Shown here one piece after another: positions 16,752-25,959 of a DNA stretch of 59,419 nt. Each line of letters starts with the position of its first letter. Position 1 is the stretch's first letter. The position numbers and the translations under genes were made by a program. Where the stretch lies: contig NZ_JQKD01000038.1 of the NCBI RefSeq assembly GCF_000745855.1, positions 1 through 59,419 on the forward strand, in the 5' to 3' direction. Under the pieces are notes generated by a model. That model saw nothing but the letters and a program-made list of their open reading frames with translations. It did not search any database and was not told the origin of the DNA. This stretch comes from Xenophilus azovorans DSM 13620. Lineage in GTDB: Bacteria; Pseudomonadota; Gammaproteobacteria; Burkholderiales; Burkholderiaceae_C.

Positions 16752-18935
16752 TCAGTAGCGTTGCCAAGTGCCGGCGGCCGCTTCTTGCCCGACGCCCGGC
16801 TTTGTCCAATCGCATACGCCCTGCGCGAAGATTCCTCGCAGGCGATCTGCCTGCGCCTGGCTGAAGGGAACGTGGTAGTCGGCGATGTCGACAGGTTTGA
16901 GCTGGCACTTGAGGGCATCTGACGCAACGCTCGCTCCCGCCTCGATCCTGACGGTCGAGTAGATCGGAAACAAGGAATTGCACACGCTGCTCGCACTGCG
17001 CGTCGCTGGCTCGTGGTGCTCCGTGCCGTCGGCTTCCCAGCAGCTGTCGACCAGCGATGCGGGCTTGTTCTTGATGACCTTTGAGGCGTAGCTCTCTGCA
17101 GAGGAGTCGGCGTACATCCTCTCCAGCCATTCGTTGTGTGCGATCAATGCCTTGCGAGTCAGGTTCGTCGTTCCGCTGTATCCCGACGCTCCCTTGCGGG
17201 CGGTGATCCAGTTGACCTGGTTCGCTGCCGTGCCGTTGGTGACGACCAGGCGATCGATCATGGAAAAGGTCCGGATCCGCGTGTGGATGTCGATGGCATC
17301 GTCGGTATACACCCTCGCGTCAATCACAGGGAGGGTCATGTTGGCGCCTGACGAGAGCACGCCGGATCTGTATGCATTCTTGATCCCTTCAAGGTCGCCG
17401 GAGGTTCGACTCGGAATGTAGTTGCCGTCGACGTCCAGTCCGCCGATGTTCTGGTTGATGTCGAGAAACTCATCCACGGAGATGGTGCCCCGCTGGAGTG
17501 CGTTGAGCCCATACTGCACCCCGACGTTGTCGTAGACCATCCGCGCGAAGCCGGTGTTCGGATCGATTCCGAAGACATTGACCATCCCGGCGGTGAAGCC
17601 ACCGCGCAGACCCGTTGGGTTCGTCGACGCGTTGTAGATGGCGCTCGCGGGAACCGCGGGGTCGAAGCCGGTCGTCGGGGTGACCCATTGATGGGCATAC
17701 TTGTCCCAGCTCGCGCAGGTCGTGGCGGTGCCGGCGGCATTTGCCAAGTATCCGTCCACTTGGCTGCGGCGCGAGGCGGGCCAGTTGGCACCGGCGGTGT
17801 TGAAGTAGTGCGTCAAAAGGCCGCAGTCGGTCACGTCTGGAATGATGGAGACGAGGTCCGGAAATGAGAGGGTAGCGGTGATCGCATCCAGCAGGCCCGG
17901 GTAGTTCTGCGCGATGAAGTGCTGCTGCATAGAGCCGCCGGAGCCACCGGTGCCGATCGTGAACTTCGGCAGCCCGTATTGCTCGACGAAGTATTCCTTC
18001 AACATCGCGCTGGTCTCGGCGGAGATGACCAGGTCGCATCCGTTGCCCAAGGTCATCCGTGAGGCGAATGCGACGGCAAAGCCGAGGCCGAGAGGGTCGA
18101 TGCCGAACTCGGTGCCGGCCGGAAACATGTTGAGAATGTCAGTGAGGTTGTTCCGCCCGGACCTGTACCCCACGTTGCACGAGCCACCGTAGGTTAGATT
18201 GAGCTTTCCGTTCCAGCCGGCTCCCGGCTTCTTGCCCTGGGCGGACCAGGGATCCGAAATCGGCTTGGTGGGGTCGTCGATGATCGCGATCCGATAGATG
18301 GACTGGTCGATCGTTCCCGATTCCACCCGGACGATGAAGTCGACAACCTTGCCGTCGATCGTCGTGGTCTGCGTCAGGTCGGCGGGGTAGGGCCGCGACA
18401 GGGATGGAAGCGGCTTGAAGGTCGAGTCGCTCGCGTAGTAGAACCAATCGAAACGCTTGGCCACGGTACAGTGCGCATCCGACGACGGTCCCAGCCCCGA
18501 TGCCTCCGTTTCGCATACCCAAGGAACCTGGTGCGGGCCCGCGAAAATCGGTCCATGGGTGGGATGGTTGGTGATTTGCAGTTCCCGCTGTGCTCCGGTC
18601 GTCGCGTCCACCGCGCTCAAGGTGTTCCTGCCTTCGGCCAGGCCCGTGATCCGCCCTCTCAGCCGATCCGGCTGATCCGCGACGAGGGAGGACGTAATGT
18701 CGATGCCATTGAGCTTGACTGAGGTCTTGGCCGTGCCGCCGGGAACCTTGACCTCGATGACCGCATCGCCGCCACTGGCCATGTCCTCGCGCGAGGAGAG
18801 CGTTCGCATCTGTATCTCGGTAGGGGAAGCTCCCCCTGGCGGTGGCAAGACTCCACCATCGTTCCCGCCACCACAGGCGAGCAGCAGCGAGACGGACGCC
18901 ACGGCGCAGGCAGTGCCTGCAAGTATTCGCTTCAT
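16752..18935 (-). CDS. DUF6351-like exported lipoprotein, putative alpha/beta hydrolase
   Basis: A 727-residue exported lipoprotein. Residues 1-18 form a signal peptide with a lipobox ending LLLAC, followed by a Gly/Pro-rich linker. An N-terminal beta domain (KLNGIDITSSLVADQPDRLR, GRITGLAEGRNTLSAVD) precedes the main domain. That domain has FIVRVESGTIDQSIYRIAI, KLNLTYGGSCNVGYRSG and a nucleophile-elbow-like FTIGTGGSGGSMQQH. This layout matches the DUF6351 proteins of Burkholderiales, thought to be hydrolases of polyesters or similar; the reaction is not proven. The ATG at 18935 has AAAGGAGA upstream; the frame 5' of it is not coding. It stands alone next to the ICE-type genes. Confidence 0.85.
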   Translation of the reverse strand: MKRILAGTACAVASVSLLLACGGGNDGGVLPPPGGASPTEIQMRTLSSREDMASGGDAVIEVKVPGGTAKTSVKLNGIDITSSLVADQPDRLRGRITGLAEGRNTLSAVDATTGAQRELQITNHPTHGPIFAGPHQVPWVCETEASGLGPSSDAHCTVAKRFDWFYYASDSTFKPLPSLSRPYPADLTQTTTIDGKVVDFIVRVESGTIDQSIYRIAIIDDPTKPISDPWSAQGKKPGAGWNGKLNLTYGGSCNVGYRSGRNNLTDILNMFPAGTEFGIDPLGLGFAVAFASRMTLGNGCDLVISAETSAMLKEYFVEQYGLPKFTIGTGGSGGSMQQHFIAQNYPGLLDAITATLSFPDLVSIIPDVTDCGLLTHYFNTAGANWPASRRSQVDGYLANAAGTATTCASWDKYAHQWVTPTTGFDPAVPASAIYNASTNPTGLRGGFTAGMVNVFGIDPNTGFARMVYDNVGVQYGLNALQRGTISVDEFLDINQNIGGLDVDGNYIPSRTSGDLEGIKNAYRSGVLSSGANMTLPVIDARVYTDDAIDIHTRIRTFSMIDRLVVTNGTAANQVNWITARKGASGYSGTTNLTRKALIAHNEWLERMYADSSAESYASKVIKNKPASLVDSCWEADGTEHHEPATRSASSVCNSLFPIYSTVRIEAGASVASDALKCQLKPVDIADYHVPFSQAQADRLRGIFAQGVCDWTKPGVGQEAAAGTWQRY

Positions 18936-19185
18936 GATTTGTCTCCTTTGGAATGGCTTTTCTTCGGATCTTGGTCCGTGATCGTCGATCTGACTGTGCA
19001 TGCGTGAACAATGTCGGATTAGGAGTAACCCGCGTCTCCCATCCGCTCAGGATTGGTTTCTCCAGCGTGATCTCCAATGGCACCCGTCACTCGGCCATCC
19101 GGCAGCATGGGAGTCGCCGATCCCGAAGGTCAGGCGCAGCGTCAGGACCACGCGGGCGTGCAGCGAGATCGGGGCAGGTCCCGAA

Positions 19186-19428
19186 TCACGAGCGCGGCTC
19201 CGCGATCCAGCGATGAATGTCCTCGGCGCGCCATGCCGTGATACCGGCGGACAGGCGGACCGGCTTGGGGAACAATCCGGCGTTGACCCGTCGCCAGAGT
19301 GTCGACTTCGAGAAGGGCACAAATCGCAGCAAAAGGCTCTGCCGAACAAAGCCGGTGCTCGGCAGGATCAACGGAGCGGGGTCCTGGCGTGTGGGGAGAG
19401 AGGGTTGAGGTGCGCTGGCCGCCTGCAT
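19186..19428 (-). CDS. AlpA-family excisionase-like regulator
   Basis: An 80-residue small DNA-binding protein. After a proline-rich start it has LILPSTGFVRQSLLLRF, VPFSKSTLWRRVNAGLFPKP, VRLSAGITAWRAEDIHRWI, which is the AlpA/MerR-like winged helix of prophages and ICEs. AlpA proteins activate integrase or excision genes. The ATG at 19428 is chosen because AAAGGA lies 7-12 bases upstream; earlier ATGs at 19443 and 19455 have no ribosome site. With the DUF1845-like gene 424 bp upstream it forms a small ICE-type module between metabolic genes. No intact integrase is next to it. Confidence 0.88.
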   Translation of the reverse strand: MQAASAPQPSLPTRQDPAPLILPSTGFVRQSLLLRFVPFSKSTLWRRVNAGLFPKPVRLSAGITAWRAEDIHRWIAEPRS

Positions 19429-19852
19429 GACTAGTCCTTTCATGGCATTTGCCATTGGGAGGAGGGCACGACCGGCTCTGTCGCGGCGGATAGGGTCTGA
19501 TGGCATCGGCCGCCAAGGAACGCAATGCTGCTGCCCCTCGGCACGCGTTCCGGGTGCAGAGGTGGAGGTGTTGTGGACTGGTAGGCGCGCGGGAGGTCAA
19601 CGCGCCGCGGGCGGGACCTCTGAGTGGTTCACAGGCAAGTTGGCCTGCAGCGCAACAGGCAGCGGCTGAGGCGCTGCCATAGGCAGGTGACGACTGCGAC
19701 GCGCCCGCTGCCGGGCGGATTTGGGGCGGAGACTGCTCTGCGGCCCTTCCGTGTCACTCTACCGTGCTGCGGGACCGTGGATGGCATGCGCTTGCACGGG
19801 CCTCGACAAAGGGCAGTAGTGGCGTCCGGTGTCGCGTGGCGATATCAGGCAG
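19429..19852. other. Gap between alpA-type and DUF1845-like genes
   Basis: No credible coding frame. In ICEs this space often holds small genes, but I cannot support one here. It carries the alpA promoter. Confidence 0.45.
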
Positions 19853-20641
19853 CTAGGCTGCGGCCCGTGGTGTTGCACTGGCCTCTGGCCGTTCGTGTGG
19901 CGGGAGCGAGGCGTCTTCAACATCCTCCTTGGCGCCCGCGTCCTCCAGTCCTGCCTGGATCGCTTCCGCCGGTTCACTCTGGCCCGTCGCGGAGGAGCCG
20001 GGGTCTTGGGGGACGGCGGTCGAACCGGATTCACCAGGTGCCTGGCGCGCGTCGAGGGTGTTCATCTCGCGCCGCATGCGGGTCGCTAGGTTGCGCGCGG
20101 TGTTCGCCACGTCCCGGACCTTCCGTTTGAACGCCGCCCGCTCGATGTCGACAGCCTGGGCGGTAATGACTTCGTGGATCTCCAGCGTCTGCAGAACGGG
20201 CATCAACTGGTCGAGTTTGCCCAGGATCTCGAGATACCGACGGCTGCTCGACGACAGCACGCCCACCTCGAGCTCCAGCGGCACGGTGTCGTACGTGGCG
20301 GCACTCGAGATTCCGTTGGCTTTGAACAGCGCCTCGGCGCCATCGAGTGCGCGGTTCAGTTCTTCCGCCACCCGTTCCATCTGGGTGCGGATGTGCCCTT
20401 CGACCTTGGCCACGTCGTCATGGCTGAGTCGGGTTCGCGCGATGACCGAGATGAAGTGAATGCCCAGCTGAAAGGTGTTGAAGTACCGGATAAAGAGGCG
20501 TTTGCCTTCTGCGCTCGCGAAGCTCGCCTTGAGCTTGAGGCTGGCGGCCTCGACCCGGCGGAAGTCGGCCTTGCTCTCCCTGGCGAGGATGCGCGCGTTG
20601 ACGCCGCCCTGATCGTGTTTGACGAAATCCGAGTCGGCCAT
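19853..20641 (-). CDS. DUF1845/AcaB-like ICE protein (PFL_4669 family-like)
   Basis: A 262-residue protein. The first 190 residues are helical and well conserved with the ICE-encoded DUF1845 (PFL_4669) family: DFVKHDQGGVNARILARESK, GKRLFIRYFNTFQLGIHFIS, RTQMERVAEELNRALDGAEA, DTVPLELEVGVLSSSSRRYL, NTARNLATRMRREMN. The last 70 residues are a low-complexity acidic Pro/Ala/Ser tail, probably disordered. The family is found in conjugative element backbones; an AcaB-like regulatory role has been proposed for relatives. The start is the ATG at 20641 with AAGGAG upstream. That ribosome site sits in one arm of a perfect 10-bp inverted repeat, so translation may be controlled by a hairpin. Confidence 0.75.
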   Translation of the reverse strand: MADSDFVKHDQGGVNARILARESKADFRRVEAASLKLKASFASAEGKRLFIRYFNTFQLGIHFISVIARTRLSHDDVAKVEGHIRTQMERVAEELNRALDGAEALFKANGISSAATYDTVPLELEVGVLSSSSRRYLEILGKLDQLMPVLQTLEIHEVITAQAVDIERAAFKRKVRDVANTARNLATRMRREMNTLDARQAPGESGSTAVPQDPGSSATGQSEPAEAIQAGLEDAGAKEDVEDASLPPHERPEASATPRAAA

Positions 20642-20648
20642 GATCAAT

Positions 20649-20677
20649 TCTCCTTGGGACGTTCAACCCCAAGGAGA
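20649..20677 (-). promoter_or_regulatory. Hairpin covering the ribosome site of the DUF1845-like gene
   Basis: TCTCCTTGGG (20649-20658) and CCCAAGGAGA (20668-20677) are perfect 10-bp inverted repeats with a 9-base loop. On the mRNA (minus strand) the 3' arm contains the AAGGAGA ribosome site, so the folded form would hide it. Confidence 0.6.
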
Positions 20678-20831
20678 TGATCAAGAAGTTCAGCCCGCGT
20701 TGCCAAACGAAACGCCCACAAACTCAGGCCGCTTTCGCCATTGGCAGGTGTACCCGGGGTCGCGGCACCGCGGCCCGTGAAGCGCACGCATGCAGAGCGA
20801 CCGGAGGGCGGCGCACGAAACTACGATAGGC

Positions 20832-22082
20832 TCACTGGGCGCCTGAGAGTATGCCGGCGGCCTCTGACTCGGCCGGCGGCGGTGCCCTGTGTACGCTGAA
20901 CCAGAAGACCGCCAGGCCGGCCACCGTAAGCGCAAATCCGGCCCAAACTGTCGAGAGCAGGCCGAGGCCGCTCCCAATCGCCGCGCCGCCGGCCCATGCG
21001 CCGATGGCGTTGGCAACGTTCAGCGCGGCCATGTTCATCGCGCCCATCAGTGTTGGAGCCGAGGGGGCCAGTTTGGTCAGTCGGACCTGGATGGTGGGAA
21101 TCGCCGTCATCGTGGTCAGCCCGACACCGAACAGCGATGGCATCAGGATCCACCGGTCACTGCCGCCAAGGCCGAGTACGGCGAGTACCGCCAGCGCCAG
21201 TCCAAAGCCGACGACCAAGCCGCGGTGGCGGTAGCGATCTGCCAGCCGGCCGCCGACGATGTTGCCGGTCGACATGCCGATGCCAAACAGCGCAAGGGCG
21301 ACCGGCACCTGGGCCGGCGGGAGTAGCGCCGCGTCCGTCACGAAAGGTCCGATAAAGGTGTAGACGGCGAAGATGCTGGAGACCGCCAGGGCAGCGACGG
21401 CCATCATCGTCCACACCCGCGGCTGGGCCAGGGCAGCCAGCTCTTGCCGGACCGGGCTGCCGCGCAGTGCCTCCGAGCGTGGCGTCCAGGCCCAGAGCGC
21501 CGCCAGCGCGAGAGCGCCCAGACCAGCGACTGCCAGATAGGTGTTGCGCCAGCCCAGGTGCTGCCGCAGAAAGGTCGCCAAGGGAGAGCCGACGATCATC
21601 GCGACGGTCAGTCCCGACACCACCAGCGAAAAGGCCTTGCCCGCGCGGGCCGCACCGACGATATGCGTGGCCACCACCGCGCCGGCGCCGAAATAGGAAC
21701 CCTGCGCCAGTCCGCTCACGAAGCGGGCCGCCGCTAGCGAGGCAATGCCTGCCGCCATCGAGGACAGCAGGTTCCCAGCCACGAACAGCGCCATCAAGCC
21801 GAGCAGCAGGGCGCGCCGGTTGAGGCGGGCTGCGGCCAGGGTGATGACCGGAGCGCCGACGACCACGCCCAGCGCGTAGGCCGTGATCGCGTTCGTCGCG
21901 ACCGGCACGTCGATGCGCAGCGCTTCGGCGAACAGCTGCAGTATCCCCATGCTGGCGAATTCGGACGTGCCGATGGCGAAGCTGCCGAGCGCCAGCGCAA
22001 GAAGTGCAAGGCCGTTGCTGCGCGAGCCGGTCTCACCGGGCTCCAAGGTCGACGTTTCGGACATTTCCGCGGCACCCATCAT
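20832..22082 (-). CDS. MFS transporter (DHA1, AraJ/YdhP-like sugar or drug efflux type)
   Basis: A 416-residue major facilitator protein with about 12 membrane segments. LALGSFAIGTSEFASMGILQ in TM1 and the TM2-3 loop (GAPVITLAAARLNRRALLLG) mark the DHA1 AraJ/PbuE-like group. GLAQGSYFGAGAVVATHIVG and LVVSGLTVAMIVGSPLATFL give motif C-like glycine patterns. The ATG at 22082 overlaps the stop of the upstream SDR gene (ATGA), so the two are translationally coupled. It probably exports a small molecule linked to the SDR product; substrate unknown. Confidence 0.92.
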   Translation of the reverse strand: MMGAAEMSETSTLEPGETGSRSNGLALLALALGSFAIGTSEFASMGILQLFAEALRIDVPVATNAITAYALGVVVGAPVITLAAARLNRRALLLGLMALFVAGNLLSSMAAGIASLAAARFVSGLAQGSYFGAGAVVATHIVGAARAGKAFSLVVSGLTVAMIVGSPLATFLRQHLGWRNTYLAVAGLGALALAALWAWTPRSEALRGSPVRQELAALAQPRVWTMMAVAALAVSSIFAVYTFIGPFVTDAALLPPAQVPVALALFGIGMSTGNIVGGRLADRYRHRGLVVGFGLALAVLAVLGLGGSDRWILMPSLFGVGLTTMTAIPTIQVRLTKLAPSAPTLMGAMNMAALNVANAIGAWAGGAAIGSGLGLLSTVWAGFALTVAGLAVFWFSVHRAPPPAESEAAGILSGAQ

Positions 22083-22906
22083 GCGAAGTCGGTGCTGAGC
22101 GCCAGCTTGCGCCACGTTGCGAGCTCCTGGGCGACCTTCGCGTTCTTGGCTTCCACATGGGCGACCGTGTCGCTGCCGAACTGGATGCGCAGCGGGGGGG
22201 TCGACGCTTTGACCACGGCCACCACGCCCTCGGCCAGCTTCTCCGGGTTGCCAGGTTGCGCATGGTTGGCGCCGGCCGCGAAGTCGCGCATGGCGCCTGC
22301 CGTTGCCGCGTAGTCGGCGATGCTGTTGGGGCTGAGCGCCAGCGAGCTGGCATCCAGGAAGTCCGTACGGAAGAAGCCGGGTTCGACGACGGTGACCCTG
22401 ACGCCCAGCGGGGCGAGCTCGAGGGCCAGCGCTTCAGACAGACCCTCCACGGCGAACTTGGTCGAGGAGTAGACACCCCAACCCTGGAACGCGCCGTAGC
22501 CGCCAATCGAGGAGAGGTTGAGCACGTGGCCCGAGCGCTGAGCGCGCATCTGCGGCAGCACCGCGCGGGTCACCTTCAGCAGGCCGAAGACGTTGGTGGC
22601 ATAGAGCCGCTCGATCTCCTCGGCCGTGGCCTCCTCGACGGCGCCCAGAAGGCCGTAGCCGGCGTTGTTCACCAGCACGTCGATGCGGCCGAACCGCTCC
22701 ACGGCCGCGGCAACCGCACGTCGGGCCTGATCTTCGTCCGTGACGTCCAGGGCAACCGCGAGTAGCTTGGGATGGCCCTTGAGGTGCCCGGGGAGCTGCT
22801 GGGGATTCCGTGCCGCCGCGACGACGTTGTCGCCTGCCGCAAGCGCCTTCTCAGCGATCAGCGCGCCGAACCCGCGGGAGGCGCCAGTGATGAACCAGGT
22901 ATGCAT
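22079..22906 (-). CDS. Short-chain dehydrogenase/reductase (copy 1)
   Basis: A 275-residue SDR of the classical type. TGASRGFG (cofactor loop, residues 7-14), LDVTDEDQA, NNAGYG, NLSSIGGYGAFQGWGVYSST with the catalytic Ser and the YSSTK Tyr-Lys pair, and VEPGFFRTDF are all present. The start at 22906 (MHTWFITG) has CGGAGA upstream. It leads the SDR-MFS operon and is divergent from the aldehyde dehydrogenase gene at 23338. The gap between them holds a motif shared with the promoter region near 26.8 kb, so the AraC protein may control both. Confidence 0.93.
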   Translation of the reverse strand: MHTWFITGASRGFGALIAEKALAAGDNVVAAARNPQQLPGHLKGHPKLLAVALDVTDEDQARRAVAAAVERFGRIDVLVNNAGYGLLGAVEEATAEEIERLYATNVFGLLKVTRAVLPQMRAQRSGHVLNLSSIGGYGAFQGWGVYSSTKFAVEGLSEALALELAPLGVRVTVVEPGFFRTDFLDASSLALSPNSIADYAATAGAMRDFAAGANHAQPGNPEKLAEGVVAVVKASTPPLRIQFGSDTVAHVEAKNAKVAQELATWRKLALSTDFA

Positions 22907-23337
22907 TTCGTTCTCCGGAAGTTGTCGGCACTGCATGCGCCTTTGACCTGGGTGAATCTACGTGCGAACCGACGGTTCGATAAGCGGCTGAAGTCGACAA
23001 GCCCTTTGCTGGGTTGCTTCAGAAACCGGTGCGGAGGGGACTTATGGAGAGGGTGGGCCACGCCGCACGCGAACGCGGAGCAGCACGCAGGACGCGGCCG
23101 CTGCCGCCGCCGCCGCCCCTGTGCCCGAAGCGGAGCGACATCGAGCAGGCGACAGGAGCTCCGCAGCCGGCAGGACCTGAATCTCGGGCCTCAGAGGATC
23201 AGGCAAGATTTAGACAGGATCGGACTCACGCGCCGGCGCCGCTCGATCGCATCATCGGTGCCACAGGAGGCCTCCCTGCAGTGAAGCCTCATCGGGGACC
23301 CAGGTCCCTTTCAACGGCCTCGCAAACAGGAGCGCAC
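22907..23337. other. Divergent promoter region SDR-MFS / aldehyde dehydrogenase
   Basis: No credible gene, although the aldehyde dehydrogenase frame stays open through it. It contains the shared AraC-type motif (23188-23226). Confidence 0.55.
23188..23226 (+). promoter_or_regulatory. Candidate AraC-regulator site, copy 1
   Basis: The first 20 bases (GCCTCAGAGGATCAGGCAAG) match the element at 26774 in 19 of 20 positions, and the 39-base span matches in about 30. It lies 112 bp upstream of the aldehyde dehydrogenase gene. The AraC-type gene between the two copies is the natural candidate binder. Confidence 0.5.
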
Positions 23338-24828
23338 ATGAGCAGCAACCCGATCAATCAGCACATTTCCCATCCCGGCGAGTTCTTCGTCGGAGGCGAC
23401 TGGATCGCGCCGTCCTCGGGCGCCAGGATCGATGTCATCCAGCCTGGCACAGAAGAGCTCTACCTGTCGGTCGCCGAGGCGAAGGCCGCCGACGTCGACA
23501 GCGCGGTGCTTGCGGCGCGGCGGGCGTTCGATCTCGGCCCGTGGCCTCGCATGTCACCGTCGGAGCGTACTGTCTACCTGCGGCGGATTGCCCAGGCGAT
23601 GGCGAAGCACAACGACGCGTTCGCCACGCTCTGGAGCGCGCAGACCGGCCTGGTGCACTCGCTGTCGAAGGCCATCATCCCGTCTGCAGCGCAGACCTTC
23701 GAGTACTACGCCGGCTTGGGCGACAGCTATCCATTCATCGAGCGCCACGCACCACGAGCCGGTGGCAATTTCGGTCTGCTCGTGCGCGAGCCGGTGGGCG
23801 TCGTCGCTGCAATCGTTCCCTGGAACGCGCCACTGCCTTTGCTCTGCTTCAAGGTCGCGCCTGCGCTGATCGCGGGGTGCACCGTGATCGTGAAGGCGTC
23901 GCCGGAGGCGCCCGGCGAGGCGCTGTTGTTCGCCGAGGCGGTGAGGGAAGCTGGGCTGCCCGAGGGCGTGGTCAACATCATCACCGCGGACCGCGAGGTC
24001 TCGGAGCTCCTCGTGCGCAATCCCGCCGTGGACAAGGTGACCTTCACGGGGTCCACGGCCGCCGGCAAGAAGATCGCGGGCATCCTCACCGACCGCGTGG
24101 CACGCGTCTCGCTCGAGCTGGGCGGCAAGAATGCCGCAGTCATCCTGGACGACTATGACCTGACCGCCGCGGCGCAGACGCTTTCGGCGACGGCGCTGTA
24201 CCTGAGCGGGCAAGCATGCGGCGCGCTCACGCGTGTCATCGTCGAGCGGTCGCGCCACCACGCCTTGGTGGAGGCCCTGAGCGGCGTGTTCTCAGCCCTC
24301 AAGGTGGGTGACCAGTTCGACCCCGACACCCAGGTCGGGCCGCTCGCGACCGCGCGACAGCGCCAGCGCGTGGAGGGCTACATCGCAAAGGGCAAAGCGG
24401 AAGGCGCGGTCCTCGCGGCCGGCGGCGGCCGCCCGCGGCACCTGGAGCGCGGCTTCTTCGTCGAGCCGACGGTCTTCGGCAACGTGGACAACAGCATGGT
24501 GATCGCGCGCGAGGAGATCTTCGGACCGGTGATCTGCGTCATCCCGTCGGACAGCGATGCGGACTCGATCCGCATCGCCAACGACTCCGACTTCGGCCTG
24601 AACGCCACCGTCTACACGAACGATTTCGACCGGGCCTATCAGGTGGCCAGGCAGATCCGTTCAGGGACGGTCGGACACAATGCCATGCGTGGCGACTTTG
24701 CCATCGGATGGGGTGGCTTCAAGCAGTCCGGCATCGGCCGGGAGGGCTCCATTCCCGGGTTGCAGCCGTTCCTCGAGTCGAAGACCATCATCCTGGATGG
24801 TGAGCCGCCGCAACTGTCGAAGAGTTGA
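23338..24828 (+). CDS. NAD(P)-dependent aldehyde dehydrogenase (copy 2)
   Basis: A 496-residue aldehyde dehydrogenase. EPVGVVAAIVPWNAPLPLL (about 151-169), VTFTGSTAAGKKIAGIL, general base Glu260 in VSLELGGKNAA and nucleophile Cys294 in SGQACGALTR are visible, then EEIFGPVICVIPSD. The Cys context (QACGALTR rather than QTCxAGSR) and GGKNAA separate it from the other two copies, so it serves a different substrate. The ATG at 23338 has CAGGAG upstream; about 108 upstream codons in frame are not coding. It precedes the AraC gene on the same strand. Confidence 0.95.
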   Translation: MSSNPINQHISHPGEFFVGGDWIAPSSGARIDVIQPGTEELYLSVAEAKAADVDSAVLAARRAFDLGPWPRMSPSERTVYLRRIAQAMAKHNDAFATLWSAQTGLVHSLSKAIIPSAAQTFEYYAGLGDSYPFIERHAPRAGGNFGLLVREPVGVVAAIVPWNAPLPLLCFKVAPALIAGCTVIVKASPEAPGEALLFAEAVREAGLPEGVVNIITADREVSELLVRNPAVDKVTFTGSTAAGKKIAGILTDRVARVSLELGGKNAAVILDDYDLTAAAQTLSATALYLSGQACGALTRVIVERSRHHALVEALSGVFSALKVGDQFDPDTQVGPLATARQRQRVEGYIAKGKAEGAVLAAGGGRPRHLERGFFVEPTVFGNVDNSMVIAREEIFGPVICVIPSDSDADSIRIANDSDFGLNATVYTNDFDRAYQVARQIRSGTVGHNAMRGDFAIGWGGFKQSGIGREGSIPGLQPFLESKTIILDGEPPQLSKS

Positions 24829-24946
24829 GTCCGCGCTGCGCGCCAGGGACCGAACTGCAGGTCAGGCGCTGTCGGCAACTGCCGGGCTGGCGGCTGGGTT
24901 GTTCTACCCCCCTGGCCCCACCACTATGCATTGATGAGACCGCGTG

Positions 24947-25924
24947 ATGTTGGCGAAGAATGAAGAGATCGACCGTTCGGAGGAGATCCGCCTCGCGAGG
25001 GCGGAAATCGCGCGCATCGTCGATCGTTACTGCGCGACGCAGGGCGATGGACCGACGCCCGTTCCCGGTCTCGCGGTGGGGCGTGCAACGGCCCCCATCC
25101 CGCCGACCTCGTACGTCTTCGAGCCGAGCCTGTGCATCAGCGCACGCGGGAGCAAGCGCGTCCGCCTGGGACAGGAGACCTTCGTGTACGACGAAGACAA
25201 CTTCCTGCTCACCACCTTCGGCTTGCCCAGCATCATCGAGGTGAGCCAGGCCAGCGACGCGACACCCTATACGGCGCTCCAGATCGAACTGGACCTGCCA
25301 ATGGCGCGGCAGGTCATCTCGGACCTGGATGTGCGGGGCATCGTGTCCCACCCGGGCGGGCCCGGCATGGCGACCGGACCGGTCGACGCCGACTTGTTGG
25401 ATGCCGTGGTGCGTCTGGTCCGCCTGCTGGAGAGGCCCGGGGACATCCCCTTTCTTCAGGCCCTTGTCCATCGCGAGATCCTCTACCGCATCCTCCTAGG
25501 GCCGACAGCGGCGCGGCTGCGCCAACTGGTCCAGATCGGCACGCAGACTAGCCGCGTCGCCAGAGCCATCGAGCGCCTCCGACGGGACTTCACCAAGCGC
25601 CTGAGCGTGGACGAACTGGCCGAAGAAAGCGGCATGGGCGTGTCGACGCTGCATCACCACTTCCGCGAGCTCACGACGATGAGCCCGCTGCAGTTCCAGA
25701 AGCAACTGCGGCTGCACGAGGCCCGACGGCTGATGCTGAACGAGGACGCAGATGCCGCCTCGGCCGCGTTCCAGGTCGGGTACGAGAGCGTGACCCAGTT
25801 CAGTCGAGAGTACCGGCGGCAGTTCGGTGCACCTCCTGCGCGCGACATCAAGGCCATGCGCAGCGCCGTCGCGGCGGACCAGCAGAGCCGCACAGCCCGC
25901 GAGGGGCGCACGGGACTGCACTGA
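24947..25924 (+). CDS. AraC-family regulator with AraC_N cupin-like domain
   Basis: A regulator of about 325 residues. The N-terminal domain matches the AraC_N type (PF06719): VPGLAVGRATAPIPPTSYVF, EPSLCISARGSKRVRLGQE, LLTTFGLPSIIEVSQAS, LPFLQALVHREILYRILLG in the form PFLQALVHREILYRILLG. The two AraC helix-turn-helices follow: LSVDELAEESGMGVSTLHHH and AASAAFQVGYESVTQFSREY. This subfamily often sits beside aldehyde-handling genes. Here it follows an aldehyde dehydrogenase. ATG at 24947 or GTG at 24944 are both possible starts. I infer that it controls the aldehyde dehydrogenase, the SDR-MFS operon and the genes near 26.8 kb. Confidence 0.92.
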   Translation: MLAKNEEIDRSEEIRLARAEIARIVDRYCATQGDGPTPVPGLAVGRATAPIPPTSYVFEPSLCISARGSKRVRLGQETFVYDEDNFLLTTFGLPSIIEVSQASDATPYTALQIELDLPMARQVISDLDVRGIVSHPGGPGMATGPVDADLLDAVVRLVRLLERPGDIPFLQALVHREILYRILLGPTAARLRQLVQIGTQTSRVARAIERLRRDFTKRLSVDELAEESGMGVSTLHHHFRELTTMSPLQFQKQLRLHEARRLMLNEDADAASAAFQVGYESVTQFSREYRRQFGAPPARDIKAMRSAVAADQQSRTAREGRTGLH

Positions 25925-25959
25925 GCCATCCCTGCCCCAGGTCAGCAACAAGGCCGCCG

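Noticed and set aside
23014-23337. In-frame N-terminal extension of aldehyde dehydrogenase copy 2
   Set aside because: Proline/arginine-rich with no family similarity. The true start at 23338 has a ribosome site, and the stretch contains a likely regulatory element.
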